A DNA stretch of 64,000 nucleotides, taken from assembly GCF_936916975.1 (NCBI RefSeq), contig NZ_CAKZGO010000014.1, positions 1 through 64,000 on the forward strand, given 5' to 3'. The stretch comes from an uncultured Dongia sp. (GTDB lineage: Bacteria > Pseudomonadota > Alphaproteobacteria > Dongiales > Dongiaceae). The translations under genes and the position numbers were made by a program. Under the pieces are notes generated by a model, which was not told where the DNA came from, did no database searches, and saw nothing but the letters and a program-made list of their open reading frames with translations. Below are positions 41,442 to 51,161 of the stretch, piece after piece (position 1 is the stretch's first letter; every line of letters starts with the position of its first letter).

Positions 41442-42572
41442 ATGAAGCGCGATTATTACGAAACGCTTGGGGTCGAAAAGGGCAGCGACGCGGACGCGCT
41501 CAAAAAGGCCTTTCGTAAGAAGGCGATGGAATTCCATCCCGACCGCAATCCCGGAAACACTGAAGCCGAAGCCAAGTTCAAGGAATTGAACGAAGCCTAT
41601 GATGTGCTCAAAGACGAGCAGAAGCGTGCTGCCTATGACCGCTTCGGCCATGCCGCTTTTGAAAACGGCCATGGCGGCGGCCAGCGCGGCGGTGGTTTCG
41701 ACGCCGGCGGCTTTGCCGATATCTTCGACGAGATGTTCGGCGACTTCATGGGCCGTCGTGGCGGCGGCCAGACCCGTGGGCGCGGCTCGGACCTCCGCTT
41801 CAACATGGAAATCACCCTCGAGGAAGCCTTCCACGGCAAGCAGACCACCATCCGCGTGCCGAGCTCGGTCGCCTGCGAAGACTGCCACGGCACCGGCGGC
41901 GAAAAGGGTGCTCAGCCGATCACCTGCCCGGCCTGTCATGGCCATGGCAAGGTGCGGGCGACGCAGGGCTTCTTCACCATCGAACGCTCCTGCCAGCATT
42001 GCGGTGGCGCCGGCAAGGTGATCGAAAAACCCTGCAAGACCTGCCACGGTGCCGGTCGCACGGCGCGGGAAAAGACACTGCAGGTGAATGTCCCGGCCGG
42101 TGTCGAAGAGGGCACCCGCATCCGCCTCGCCGGCGAAGGCGAAGCCGGCATGATGGGGGCGCCGGCGGGCGACCTCTACATCTTCCTCGCCATCAAGCCG
42201 CATCGCCTGTTCGAACGCGACGGCGCCAATGTGCATTGCCGGGTGCCGCTCGCCATGACCACGGCGACGCTGGGCGGCCATATCGAAATCCCCACCATCG
42301 ATGGCGGCCGCGCCAAGGTGACGGTGCCGTCCGGCGCCCAGACCGGCCAGCAATTCCGCCTGAAGGGGAAGGGCATGTCGGTCCTGCGTTCTCAGGCGCG
42401 CGGCGACATGTATGTCGAACTCACCATCGAAACGCCGGTCAACCTCAACAAGAAGCAGAAGGAACTGCTGGCCCAGTTCGAGGCCGAGGGTAAGAAGTCC
42501 GGCAATCATTCACCCCAGAGCGAAGGCTTCTTCGCCCGCGTGAAGGAATTCTTCGACAGCAGCAGCAACTAG
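41442..42572 (+). CDS. dnaJ: Molecular chaperone DnaJ
   Basis: J domain HPDRNPGN; four CxxCxGxG zinc motifs. Confidence 0.98.
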   Translation: MKRDYYETLGVEKGSDADALKKAFRKKAMEFHPDRNPGNTEAEAKFKELNEAYDVLKDEQKRAAYDRFGHAAFENGHGGGQRGGGFDAGGFADIFDEMFGDFMGRRGGGQTRGRGSDLRFNMEITLEEAFHGKQTTIRVPSSVACEDCHGTGGEKGAQPITCPACHGHGKVRATQGFFTIERSCQHCGGAGKVIEKPCKTCHGAGRTAREKTLQVNVPAGVEEGTRIRLAGEGEAGMMGAPAGDLYIFLAIKPHRLFERDGANVHCRVPLAMTTATLGGHIEIPTIDGGRAKVTVPSGAQTGQQFRLKGKGMSVLRSQARGDMYVELTIETPVNLNKKQKELLAQFEAEGKKSGNHSPQSEGFFARVKEFFDSSSN

Positions 42573-42691
42573 GCCGATTAAAGGCGCTCAGGTTGATCTA
42601 CCCTTGACGAGGGGCCGATCAGGGCCTTTTCTGGCGAAAACAAATTGCGGACCATGCGGCGGGGGCGGCGCGGGAAATTAGGGGAAACGGC

Positions 42692-44248
42692 GTGTCGAAT
42701 GACGTCCATCCGGAACCGTCTGCTGGCGGCTCCATGAGCAGCCCCCCGATGCCTGAACTGCCGGCCGATTTTTCGGTCGCTCTTGCGGCTCGCCTGCGTA
42801 CCGCTTTGTGGATATTCGACATCGATCAGGCGCGTGTGATCTGGGCAAATCCCGCGGCCCTCCGCGTCTGGCGTGCCGACAGTCTTGAGGCGCTCTTTGC
42901 CCGCGACCTCCGCCGCGATATGTCGCCGGCGGTGGCAGCCAGGCTCCGGCAGTATCAGGAAGATTTCGTCAACAGTGGCGCCACCTTCTCCGAAGTGTGG
43001 ACGCTTTATCCCCAAGGCAAGCCGCAATCCCTGCGCTGCCTGTTCAGCGGCATCCGCCTCCGGGACGGCCGCATGGCGATGTTCTGCGAGGGCCTCGCTG
43101 AATACAACGACACGCCGGAGGCGCTGCGCAGCGCCGAAGCCTTGCTGCACAGCTCCGTCATGATCACGCTCTATGACCTCGACGGCCATATCCTCTACAG
43201 CAATCCGGCGGCGCGGAATGCGGCGGCCAACCATCATGTCGACCCGCGGGCACCCTTGGCCAAGCGCCTCGCGGAGCAGGAGGATCACCGCCGCTTGGTG
43301 CAGGCGCTGCAGGAATCCGGCGAGGTGCGCACCATTGCCCGCGTTCAGACCGCCGCCGGCGAGCGCTGGCACGAAATCACCGCGCGCAGCTGTTCCGACG
43401 CCGCCACCGGAGCACCGGCCTGGCTGGTGAGCGAGGTCGACGTCACGGAATCGAAGGAATATCAGGCCAAACTGGAAGACAGCCGCACCCGGCTGGAGGC
43501 ACAGGCCCGCGAGCTGCAGCTGGCGCATCAGGAAGCCGAAAGTGCCAACCGCGCCAAGTCGCGGTTCCTGGCGCATATGAGTCATGAATTGCGCACGCCC
43601 TTGAATGCCATCATCGGTTTTTCCGACGTGACGCGGCGCGGCACCTTTGGCGAAGTGCAGCCGGTGCGCTATGGCGACTATGCCGAACTCATTCACGAAA
43701 GCGGCCGGCTGCTGCTTGACCTCATCAACGACATCCTCGATCTCTCCAAGATCGAGGCTGGGAAATGGGAGTTGAAGCCGGCCCTGATCGACGCCCAGGA
43801 CTTGGCCGAGTCCAGCACGCGGCTCATTTCCGGGATGGCGCGGGAGGCGAGCGTCACCCTCCTCACCGATGTGAGTGCCGCCACCGAACCCGTCTATGGC
43901 GATGCGCGCACGATCAAGCAGGTGATCATCAACCTGCTCTCGAATGCGGTGAAGTTCACCCCGGCCGGCGGCAAGGTAAAGCTCGCGGTCGCAACCCAGG
44001 CCGACGGCAGCAGCGCCGTCCAGGTGTCGGACACCGGCATCGGCATGGCACCGGAGGAGATCGAGCGCGCCCTCCACCCCTTCAGCCAGATCGACAGCAG
44101 CATCGCCCACCAGCACCGCGGCACGGGCCTCGGCCTCGCCTTGGTCAAGGATCTGGTCGAACTCCATGGCGGCCGCCTCACCGTGGAGAGCCGGCCCCAT
44201 AACGGCACCCACATCACGGCGCTATTCCCCGCAGAGCCCGCCGTCTGA
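42692..44248 (+). CDS. PAS domain sensor histidine kinase
   Basis: H box FLAHMSHELRTPLNAIIGFSD; N box VIINLLSNAVKFTP; G box DTGIGMAPEEIERAL. GTG start. Confidence 0.93.
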   Translation: MSNDVHPEPSAGGSMSSPPMPELPADFSVALAARLRTALWIFDIDQARVIWANPAALRVWRADSLEALFARDLRRDMSPAVAARLRQYQEDFVNSGATFSEVWTLYPQGKPQSLRCLFSGIRLRDGRMAMFCEGLAEYNDTPEALRSAEALLHSSVMITLYDLDGHILYSNPAARNAAANHHVDPRAPLAKRLAEQEDHRRLVQALQESGEVRTIARVQTAAGERWHEITARSCSDAATGAPAWLVSEVDVTESKEYQAKLEDSRTRLEAQARELQLAHQEAESANRAKSRFLAHMSHELRTPLNAIIGFSDVTRRGTFGEVQPVRYGDYAELIHESGRLLLDLINDILDLSKIEAGKWELKPALIDAQDLAESSTRLISGMAREASVTLLTDVSAATEPVYGDARTIKQVIINLLSNAVKFTPAGGKVKLAVATQADGSSAVQVSDTGIGMAPEEIERALHPFSQIDSSIAHQHRGTGLGLALVKDLVELHGGRLTVESRPHNGTHITALFPAEPAV

Positions 44249-44361
44249 CCCCTGTTTTCGGGCCGGTCATCGGATGATATTCCACACCTCTTGTCGTCCC
44301 TGGGTTGCCGTCCCTGGCAAACCTCGTCTAGATTTCGTTCAACTTTGGTCCAGGGGGAATT

Positions 44362-45495
44362 ATGGCGGGGAAGACACAGGCGAAGCGGCCAATGATTAAG
44401 ACCAGCCCGAAGGCTGCACCCAAGGCCGCCACCAAGACAGCGCCGGCAGCCGGCAGCAAGAATGCTGCGGCGAAGACCCCGCCTGCCAAGGGTAAGCCTT
44501 TGGCCGAAAACACAAAGAATCTCAAGGCGGCAGCACCCAAGATCGTTGCTGCACCTGCGAAGCCAGCGCCTGCCCCAACCGCCAAGCCGGCGCCCGCGGC
44601 GGCGAAGCCCGCAGCACCACTGGCCAAGGCGGGACCGAAACCCAAGCGTCAGCTGAGCGGCGCGACTCGTGTCGGCATCGCCGGCTGCGCCGGTCGCATG
44701 GGCCAGATGCTTCTCAAAATGCTGTCCCAGGCGCCGGGCGTCCTGGTCGTGGGTGGCACTGAACGCCGGGGTTCGCCGGCGCTCGGCATGGATCTGGGCG
44801 CCCTGGCCGGGACCGAACCCTTCGGCATCACCGTGGGCGACGATCCGGCGTTGCTGTTCGATTCCGCCGACGTGGTGATCGATTTCACCAACCCGTCGGC
44901 CACCGCGCTCCATGCCGGCTACGCCGCCAAGAACGGCACGGCCCATGTCATCGGCACCACCGGCCTCGACACCGACCAGCAGGCTGCAGTCGCCCGCGCC
45001 GCCCAGCGGGCACCCATCGTGATGGCCGCCAATATGTCGCTCGGCGTCAACCTCCTCGAAATGGTGGTCGAGCAGATGGCGCGCATCCTCGATACCGATT
45101 GGGATATCGAGGTGGTGGAAATGCACCACCGCCACAAGATCGATGCGCCGTCCGGCACAGCCCTTGCCTTGGGCGAAGCGGCGGCGCGTGGTCGTGGCAC
45201 CACCTTGCGCCGGGTCGCCAAGCGCGGGCGCGACGGCCAGGCCGGCCCCCGTGCCAAGGGCGAAATCGGCTTTGCCGCCTTGCGCGGCGGCGATGTGGTC
45301 GGCGATCACACAGTCATCTTCGCCGCCGATGGCGAACGGGTCGAGGTCACGCACAAGGCGTCGAGCCGCGAGCTTTTCGCCCGCGGTGCGGTGAAGGCCG
45401 TGCTCTGGGCCGCCGGCAAGGGCCCGGGGCTCTATACGATGAAAGACGTGCTGGGCTTCAGCGTGGGCGGCGGTACGTCGAACGGCGGGCAGTAG
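44362..45495 (+). CDS. dapB: 4-hydroxy-tetrahydrodipicolinate reductase with long basic N-terminal extension
   Basis: RVGIAGCAGRMGQMLL; VVEMHHRHKIDAPSGTALALGEAAA; N-terminal 100 aa Lys/Ala/Pro-rich; strong SD AGGGGGAA before the ATG. Confidence 0.95.
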   Translation: MAGKTQAKRPMIKTSPKAAPKAATKTAPAAGSKNAAAKTPPAKGKPLAENTKNLKAAAPKIVAAPAKPAPAPTAKPAPAAAKPAAPLAKAGPKPKRQLSGATRVGIAGCAGRMGQMLLKMLSQAPGVLVVGGTERRGSPALGMDLGALAGTEPFGITVGDDPALLFDSADVVIDFTNPSATALHAGYAAKNGTAHVIGTTGLDTDQQAAVARAAQRAPIVMAANMSLGVNLLEMVVEQMARILDTDWDIEVVEMHHRHKIDAPSGTALALGEAAARGRGTTLRRVAKRGRDGQAGPRAKGEIGFAALRGGDVVGDHTVIFAADGERVEVTHKASSRELFARGAVKAVLWAAGKGPGLYTMKDVLGFSVGGGTSNGGQ

Positions 45496-45499
45496 CCTC

Positions 45500-45796
45500 T
45501 CACGCGACCTCAACGGGATCGAGCAGCAGGGCCGTGCGCTCGGCGAGGTCAGTGACCTTCGCGAGATAGTTCTTGAAGTGCGGTGTCTGGCGATGCGCCG
45601 CGATGGCAGCATTGTCGGTGTAAAGCTCGTCCAGCACGAAGCGACCGGGCTCCGCCTGGTCCTGCCAGATATTCCAGAGCAGATTGCCAGGTTCCGCCCG
45701 GCACGGTACCACCATGCCTGATAGCAATGCCTTGAGTTCCTCGGCCTTGCCTGGCCGTGCGGTGAGGATCGCCGTGATCTTCACGGGTTTCGTCAT
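45500..45796 (-). CDS. Putative quinol monooxygenase (ABM domain)
   Basis: MTKPVKITAILTARPGKAEELKALLSGM...EPGNLLWNIWQDQAEPGRFVLDELYTD. Confidence 0.88.
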   Translation of the reverse strand: MTKPVKITAILTARPGKAEELKALLSGMVVPCRAEPGNLLWNIWQDQAEPGRFVLDELYTDNAAIAAHRQTPHFKNYLAKVTDLAERTALLLDPVEVA

Positions 45797-45878
45797 GGCC
45801 CTGTTCCTTTTCACAAAGCGGAAACGCTGGCGCGGCGGGTAAGCTGCGCTGGACCTCACGCCGCCGGTTGTCCTCGTG

Positions 45879-46058
45879 TTACGCTGTTGCCGTCGCACGG
45901 TCGAGTGCCCCCACGAACTTCGCTGCGATCGGATGATCCGAACGCGGATTCTGACCGGTGATGAGCTGGCGATCCTCGATGACCTTTTCCTCGGTGGCCG
46001 AGAAGACGGTCATCTTGTCGCCGGCATACTGCCAGCCTTTCGCCCACTCCTTGGCCAT
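45879..46058 (-). pseudogene. Remnant of DJ-1/PfpI family protein (59 aa, N-terminus and internal segment missing)
   Basis: Translated by hand: MAKEWAKGWQYAGDKMTVFSATEEKVIEDRQLITGQNPRSDHPIAAKFVGALDRATATA*. Resembles the DJ-1/PfpI C-terminus with a deletion between EEK and VIEDR; lacks the catalytic Cys region. Confidence 0.65.
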
Positions 46059-46138
46059 GATGATCTCCCTTGGTTGAGATGTTTTCTGATGGGCCGAAGG
46101 ATTCGCCAGGTGTGATGGTTGGTCGTGGTGATGCCCGC

Positions 46139-47245
46139 TCAGGCGCGCACGGTCGCGCCCAAGCTTGGGTAATCCGTGTAGCCTTTGGCACCGCCGCCGT
46201 AAAAAGTGGACTTGTCGTTCTCGTTCAGCGCCATGTTGCGGCGCAGACGGTCTACCAGATCGGGGTTACCGATATAGGGCTGGCCGAAGGCGATCATGTC
46301 GGCGTGATTCGACGCGACGGCATCGATCGCAAGTTGCCGGTCGTAACCGTTGTTGGCGATGTACCTGCCGCCGAACGCAGCGTGCAGCGCCTTGTAGTCG
46401 AAAGCCGCGGCCGCATTCGCCCCTCGTGTCTGGCCTTCGATGGCATGGAGATAGCCCAGGCCGAGCTTGCCGAGTTCACGGGCGAGATGGCCATAAGTCG
46501 CCTGCGGGTTGCTGTCCAGGGATGTGTCGCCGACCGCGCGCGACATGGGCGAGAGACGCACGCCGACACGATCGGAACCCCAGACCTCCGAGACAGCGGT
46601 GATGACCTCGACCGGTAGACGCGTGCGGTTCTCGACCGAGCCGCCATAACGGTCGGTGCGGCGGTTGGTGCTGTCGCGGATGAACTGGTCGAGGAGATAG
46701 GAATTGGCCGCATGCACCTCGACGCCGTCGAAACCGGCATGTTTGGCCATCAAGGCCGCATGCCGGTAATCGGCGATGATGCCCGGAATCTCGTCGGTCT
46801 CCAGAGCCCGCGGCATCGAGGGCGGCGCCTGGGTCTGGGATTCGAGGAAGACGAGCTCGCCGGCCTGGATCGCCGACGGCGCCACCGGTGCGGCACCATT
46901 CTCCTGCAAGGAGACATGCGACATGCGCCCTACATGCCAGAGCTGGGTGACGATCTTGCCGCCCGCCTGATGCACAGCGTCCGTCACGCGCCGCCAGGCG
47001 GCGACATGGGCGTCGGTATAGATGCCGGGGGTGAAGGCATAGCCGCGGCCCTGGCGCGAGATATTGGTGGCCTCGGTGATGATGAGGCCCGCGGTCGCGC
47101 GCTGGCGGTAATACTGGACGGCCAGATCCGAATGGACACCCGCCATGTCGGCGCGCGAGCGTGTCAACGGTGCCATGGCGACGCGGTTGGCGACATCGAT
47201 GGCGCCGATTTTCGTGGGTTGGAAAAGTGCCTGGTCAGCAGTCAT
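46139..47245 (-). CDS. Old Yellow Enzyme family alkene reductase / NADH:flavin oxidoreductase
   Basis: MAPLTRSRADMAGVHSDLAVQYYRQRATAGLIITEAT; DGVEVHAANSYLLDQFIRDSTNRRTDRYGGSVENR. Start MTADQALFQP. Confidence 0.95.
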   Translation of the reverse strand: MTADQALFQPTKIGAIDVANRVAMAPLTRSRADMAGVHSDLAVQYYRQRATAGLIITEATNISRQGRGYAFTPGIYTDAHVAAWRRVTDAVHQAGGKIVTQLWHVGRMSHVSLQENGAAPVAPSAIQAGELVFLESQTQAPPSMPRALETDEIPGIIADYRHAALMAKHAGFDGVEVHAANSYLLDQFIRDSTNRRTDRYGGSVENRTRLPVEVITAVSEVWGSDRVGVRLSPMSRAVGDTSLDSNPQATYGHLARELGKLGLGYLHAIEGQTRGANAAAAFDYKALHAAFGGRYIANNGYDRQLAIDAVASNHADMIAFGQPYIGNPDLVDRLRRNMALNENDKSTFYGGGAKGYTDYPSLGATVRA

Positions 47246-47291
47246 GGGTCGGTTGCCTTTTCTGGAATGACATCGAGTTGCATGGGCAGTC

Positions 47292-47702
47292 TTATTGGGA
47301 AGATCCGGCCAGAATCTCCATGCGCATGACCTTGACGCCGCCTTCGGCGAGGTCGGGGAGCTTCTCAAACCAGTCCAGCACATAGGGCATGGCGTTGTGG
47401 GCCTCGAAATCCGCCCGTGTCGCGAAGATCTCATAGAAGATGAAGTGACCGGGTGCCTCGCGGTCTTCCTGCAGGAAGTAGACGAGGTTCTTGGGGTCGC
47501 TGCGGACGAGGGCGATGAGCGGCAAGGTAACGGCACGCAATTCATCCTCCTTGCCGGCCTTCGCCTTGACCTCGGCGACAATCGAATAGGCGCCGGGCGG
47601 GATCGCGGCATAGCCTTTGCCCGGCCCTTCCCCGGCCAGTGCCGGTGTTGCCAAAGCGAGGCCGAGCAGGAGCGTGAGACCGTTCAGGGAAGACCGCGTC
47701 AT
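47292..47702 (-). CDS. Secreted putative quinol monooxygenase (ABM domain)
   Basis: Signal peptide MTRSSLNGLTLLLGLALATPALA; ABM-like body DPKNLVYFLQEDREAPGHFIFYEIFATRADFEAH. Confidence 0.85.
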   Translation of the reverse strand: MTRSSLNGLTLLLGLALATPALAGEGPGKGYAAIPPGAYSIVAEVKAKAGKEDELRAVTLPLIALVRSDPKNLVYFLQEDREAPGHFIFYEIFATRADFEAHNAMPYVLDWFEKLPDLAEGGVKVMRMEILAGSSQ

Positions 47703-47703
47703 A

Positions 47704-48570
47704 TCAGCCTCCCGTCGCTTCGCTGCGCTTGCGATGGGCCTCGAAGGCATCGGCGAAGCGCTTCTTCACCGGGCCCAACGCCTTGACGAATTCAAGCTGC
47801 TCGCCTTCCGGACCCTTCGCATAGATCAAGGTCCAACCGTCCGACAGACCTTCCGTGATCGGGTTGGAATTGGATTCCAACGGAGCAGCCAGACGTTCCT
47901 TTTCCGATGTCACGGTGACGATGCGGTTTGCCTTCACCTGCGTCATTCCGCGCTTTGCTGATTCCGCCTCGAGGTCCCGGATGAACTTGTTGAAGTCCAC
48001 ATCGTCACGCAGATAGAAGCAGATATGCATCGAGCGCGGAAAGGCCGGGCTCATATGATCGCGCGGTTCGGCGAAGCTGTCGCCGCTGCCCGCCGGTTGA
48101 TCGGCATCGCGATATTGCAGCAGCTCGATCACGACATTGTCGAACTGGATGAAGCGCACATCCAGGCGCTGCTCGCCGTCCTTGAGATTCGGAACGCCGA
48201 GCGTCAGCGGATTGACCTTGCGTTCGCGGGCGACGATCTCCTGGTCGGTGAGGAGCGTGTTGTGGATTCTCTCGCCCTGGAAATCGCCGTCGCGGAACAC
48301 CTCGGTGCCGCCCAGCACCTCGGTATAGAATTCATAGGCGCGGTCCATGTTCTGGACGGTGACGCCGAAATGCTGAACGCCCTGCAGCCGCGCACCCAGC
48401 GGCGCATCGTCACGCGCGACCATCACATCATTTGTCACGTTGGTCGCATTATCGGCAGAAGCGGGTGCTGCCAATGTCTGGGCGGCGATGCCGCCGACCG
48501 CAACGGCGCCCACGGCGCGCAAGACATCACGGCGAGTCGGCTCGGCCGGAGTTTCGATCTTTGTGCTCAT
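47704..48570 (-). CDS. VOC (glyoxalase/dioxygenase superfamily) protein with Tat leader
   Basis: TRRDVLRAVGAVAVGGIAA leader; LQGVQHFGVTVQNMDRAYEFYTEVLGGTEVF. Confidence 0.88.
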   Translation of the reverse strand: MSTKIETPAEPTRRDVLRAVGAVAVGGIAAQTLAAPASADNATNVTNDVMVARDDAPLGARLQGVQHFGVTVQNMDRAYEFYTEVLGGTEVFRDGDFQGERIHNTLLTDQEIVARERKVNPLTLGVPNLKDGEQRLDVRFIQFDNVVIELLQYRDADQPAGSGDSFAEPRDHMSPAFPRSMHICFYLRDDVDFNKFIRDLEAESAKRGMTQVKANRIVTVTSEKERLAAPLESNSNPITEGLSDGWTLIYAKGPEGEQLEFVKALGPVKKRFADAFEAHRKRSEATGG

Positions 48571-48696
48571 CTCTATCTCCTGTCTTTGGTGCGTCCGGCG
48601 GGGACACGGGTTGCTGGTGCACAGAAGATGAGGCGCCAGGAGATATTTCAGAAGTTTATTTATTTTATTTTAGATATTCATATGGCATTATAACTA

Positions 48697-49611
48697 ATGC
48701 GTTACGATCTCAATTTGCTGCCTGTTTTCATTACCCTGATGGAAGAGCGCAACGTGACCCGCGCCGCCGCGCGGCTGGGCATCACGCAGCCGGCGCTGTC
48801 CAATGCGCTCTCACGCCTGCGCCTCACGATGCAGGACCAGCTTTTCATCCGGGCGCGCTATGGCATCGAGCCGACCGAGATGGCGCGTGACCTAGCCCCC
48901 GTGGTCGCCGCGGCACTGGCACAGATCGATGAATTGGTCATGCGCCAGCAGGCGTTCGATCCGGCAAAGGCCGAGCGGCTGGTGACGGTGGCGGCCAACT
49001 CCTATGTCGAATTCGGGCTGATCCCGGCGATCGTGGCCAAGCTCGGCGCGGTGGCACCGGGTATCAGACTGCGCCTGATGCCTTACGGCAGTGATCTGGC
49101 CGAGACGGGCGTCATCTCCGGCACGACGGAGATGGTGTTTGGCCGCATCGTCGGCGCACCCGATAATCTGGTCGTGCAGCATCTGATGGATGACGGCCTC
49201 GCTTGCGTCGTGCGCGCGGATCATCCGGAGGTCGGTGACAAGCTCACCCGCGCGCAATATGAGCGCCTCAAGCATGTCAACGTGATGCCGCCGGGGCGCC
49301 TGCGCGCCGGCCTCTACCAGAAGCTGGAACGCGAGGGCCTCAAACGCGAGGTGGTGGTATCGGTGACGCATTTCCTTGCGGTGCCGGAGCTGATCGCCGT
49401 CACAGATTACTGCACCATGCTGCCGCGCCTCATCTGCCGGCATCTTGCGCGCGATCCGCGACTGAAGGTGCTGAAGGCCCCGGTCGATCTCGGCACGTTT
49501 CCGGTCGAGATGGCCTGGCACGTCCGCTATCGCAACGACCCGGCGCATCGCTGGCTGCGGGCGCTGATCGTGAAGGTGGCGAAGGAGGTAGGGGGCGTTA
49601 CCGCTGCCTGA
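48697..49611 (+). CDS. LysR family transcriptional regulator
   Basis: MRYDLNLLPVFITLMEERNVTRAAARLGITQPALSNALSRLR. Confidence 0.95.
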   Translation: MRYDLNLLPVFITLMEERNVTRAAARLGITQPALSNALSRLRLTMQDQLFIRARYGIEPTEMARDLAPVVAAALAQIDELVMRQQAFDPAKAERLVTVAANSYVEFGLIPAIVAKLGAVAPGIRLRLMPYGSDLAETGVISGTTEMVFGRIVGAPDNLVVQHLMDDGLACVVRADHPEVGDKLTRAQYERLKHVNVMPPGRLRAGLYQKLEREGLKREVVVSVTHFLAVPELIAVTDYCTMLPRLICRHLARDPRLKVLKAPVDLGTFPVEMAWHVRYRNDPAHRWLRALIVKVAKEVGGVTAA

Positions 49612-50554
49612 GCCGCGGCAGTGCCAGCCCCGCCAGGATCAGCGCGAGCGCCACCACAGCATTCACACCCGGCACTTCGCCATAGCCGAAGAAGCCCCAA
49701 CCCAGGCCCATCACCGGCACCAGGAAGTTGTTATTGGAGGCAAAGCTCGCACCCGATCGCCGCATCAGGGTGAAGAACAGCCAGTTGCCGAACGCGGTTG
49801 AGAGCAGCCCCAGCCAGAATGCCGCGAACAATGCGGACCCGGTGGGGTCGAGCGTCCAGGGCCGGTCGATGATCAGCCAGATCGGCAGGATGGAAAGCAG
49901 TCCCAGCCCCAGGATGATGCCGACCGTCATCTCGGCACCCATCTGCGGCAGGCGCCGCGCATTGACGCCGTAGAGCGAATAGCTGAGACAGCCCAGAATG
50001 ATGGCGATCTGGCCGATGACCTGTGCGCCGAGGCCCTTCAACGCATCGACACCCACCAGCACGACGACGCCAGCAAAGCCGCAGATGACCCCGATCACCT
50101 TGGGCGCCGTCAGCTTTTCATCATGGGTCATGACATGGGCGAGGATGAGGACGAGGAGCGGAATGGTCGCCATCAGGATGGCGGCCAGCTGCGATGTGGT
50201 GAATTGCTCGCCCCAGCCGATGAGGAAGAAAGGCAGCGAATTGCCGATGATGCCGAGGAAGGTGAGCCGCAGCCACAGCCGCGCGCCGCCCTGCTTGATG
50301 TCGTCCGGCCTGTCACCTGCTTGCGACCAGGACGGCCAGGACTGGCCGCGCCACCGCGCCAGACCCAGCAACACGGCAGCACCGATGGCAATGCGCGCGG
50401 TGGCAAGGGTCAACGGCGGTATTCCGTTGCTGACCGCAATCTTGATGAACAGGAAAGAAGAGCCCCAGACCAGCGCCAGCAACAGCAGCAGGGCGAATTC
50501 GATCAGGCCAGGATGGCGCAAGCTGGCGACCTGCGGCGGAGAAGTCTCGGTCAT
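49598..50554 (-). CDS. DMT superfamily (EamA) transporter
   Basis: About ten hydrophobic segments; ALVWGSSFLFIKIAV. Confidence 0.93.
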   Translation of the reverse strand: MTETSPPQVASLRHPGLIEFALLLLLALVWGSSFLFIKIAVSNGIPPLTLATARIAIGAAVLLGLARWRGQSWPSWSQAGDRPDDIKQGGARLWLRLTFLGIIGNSLPFFLIGWGEQFTTSQLAAILMATIPLLVLILAHVMTHDEKLTAPKVIGVICGFAGVVVLVGVDALKGLGAQVIGQIAIILGCLSYSLYGVNARRLPQMGAEMTVGIILGLGLLSILPIWLIIDRPWTLDPTGSALFAAFWLGLLSTAFGNWLFFTLMRRSGASFASNNNFLVPVMGLGWGFFGYGEVPGVNAVVALALILAGLALPRLRQR

Positions 50555-50560
50555 GATGAC

Positions 50561-51127
50561 TCAGCTTTGCTGTGGCGCCGTGTGGTCGCTGCGATTTCGC
50601 TCCAGCACCCGGGTGAGTTCGCCGGCGAAATCGCACCGCTCGGGGGCGGACAGGAACGACCCGATCTCGACATGCTTGCCATGGGAGCGGAGATAAAGCG
50701 CGTTGTCCGGCTCGGCGCCGCGCATGAGGACCACCTGTAGCCAATAGGGCTGCATGGAAAACGCCGTGAACTTGCCCTTGGCATCCAGCCGTTCCAGCAC
50801 CAGGCGGTCATGATAGAGCCGCAGCCGCTCGGCGCGCCGGTCGCCGCGGTAATGGCGCGAGAACAGGAACCAGAACAGCAGCCATTCGGCACCGAGGAAG
50901 CCGAAGATCGGCCAGGCGCCGAGAGCCATGAAGGTCAGGCCGTAAAGCGCCATGATAACGCCGGTGCCGCTGATCAGAATCAAATAGCCGCGTTGCCCCA
51001 GCGAGCGATAGGGATAAAGCAGGGCCTCGAACACCGGCATCTCGTCGTCGGCATTTCCACTGTCCGGGCCCGGCATGGTGTCTTCCGCTTCCATGTCCCC
51101 GAGTATAGTCTCTGGCCGAATTGGCAC
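50561..51127 (-). CDS. DUF2244 domain-containing membrane protein
   Basis: Two central TM segments and DUF2244-like body; start uncertain. Confidence 0.75.
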   Translation of the reverse strand: MPIRPETILGDMEAEDTMPGPDSGNADDEMPVFEALLYPYRSLGQRGYLILISGTGVIMALYGLTFMALGAWPIFGFLGAEWLLFWFLFSRHYRGDRRAERLRLYHDRLVLERLDAKGKFTAFSMQPYWLQVVLMRGAEPDNALYLRSHGKHVEIGSFLSAPERCDFAGELTRVLERNRSDHTAPQQS

Positions 51128-51161
51128 AACCAGCCAGCCCTTCGCTCACAACAGGCCAGCC

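Noticed and set aside
42578-44212. 544-aa minus-strand ORF opposite the histidine kinase
   Set aside because: Antisense shadow; the kinase motifs on the plus strand are clear.
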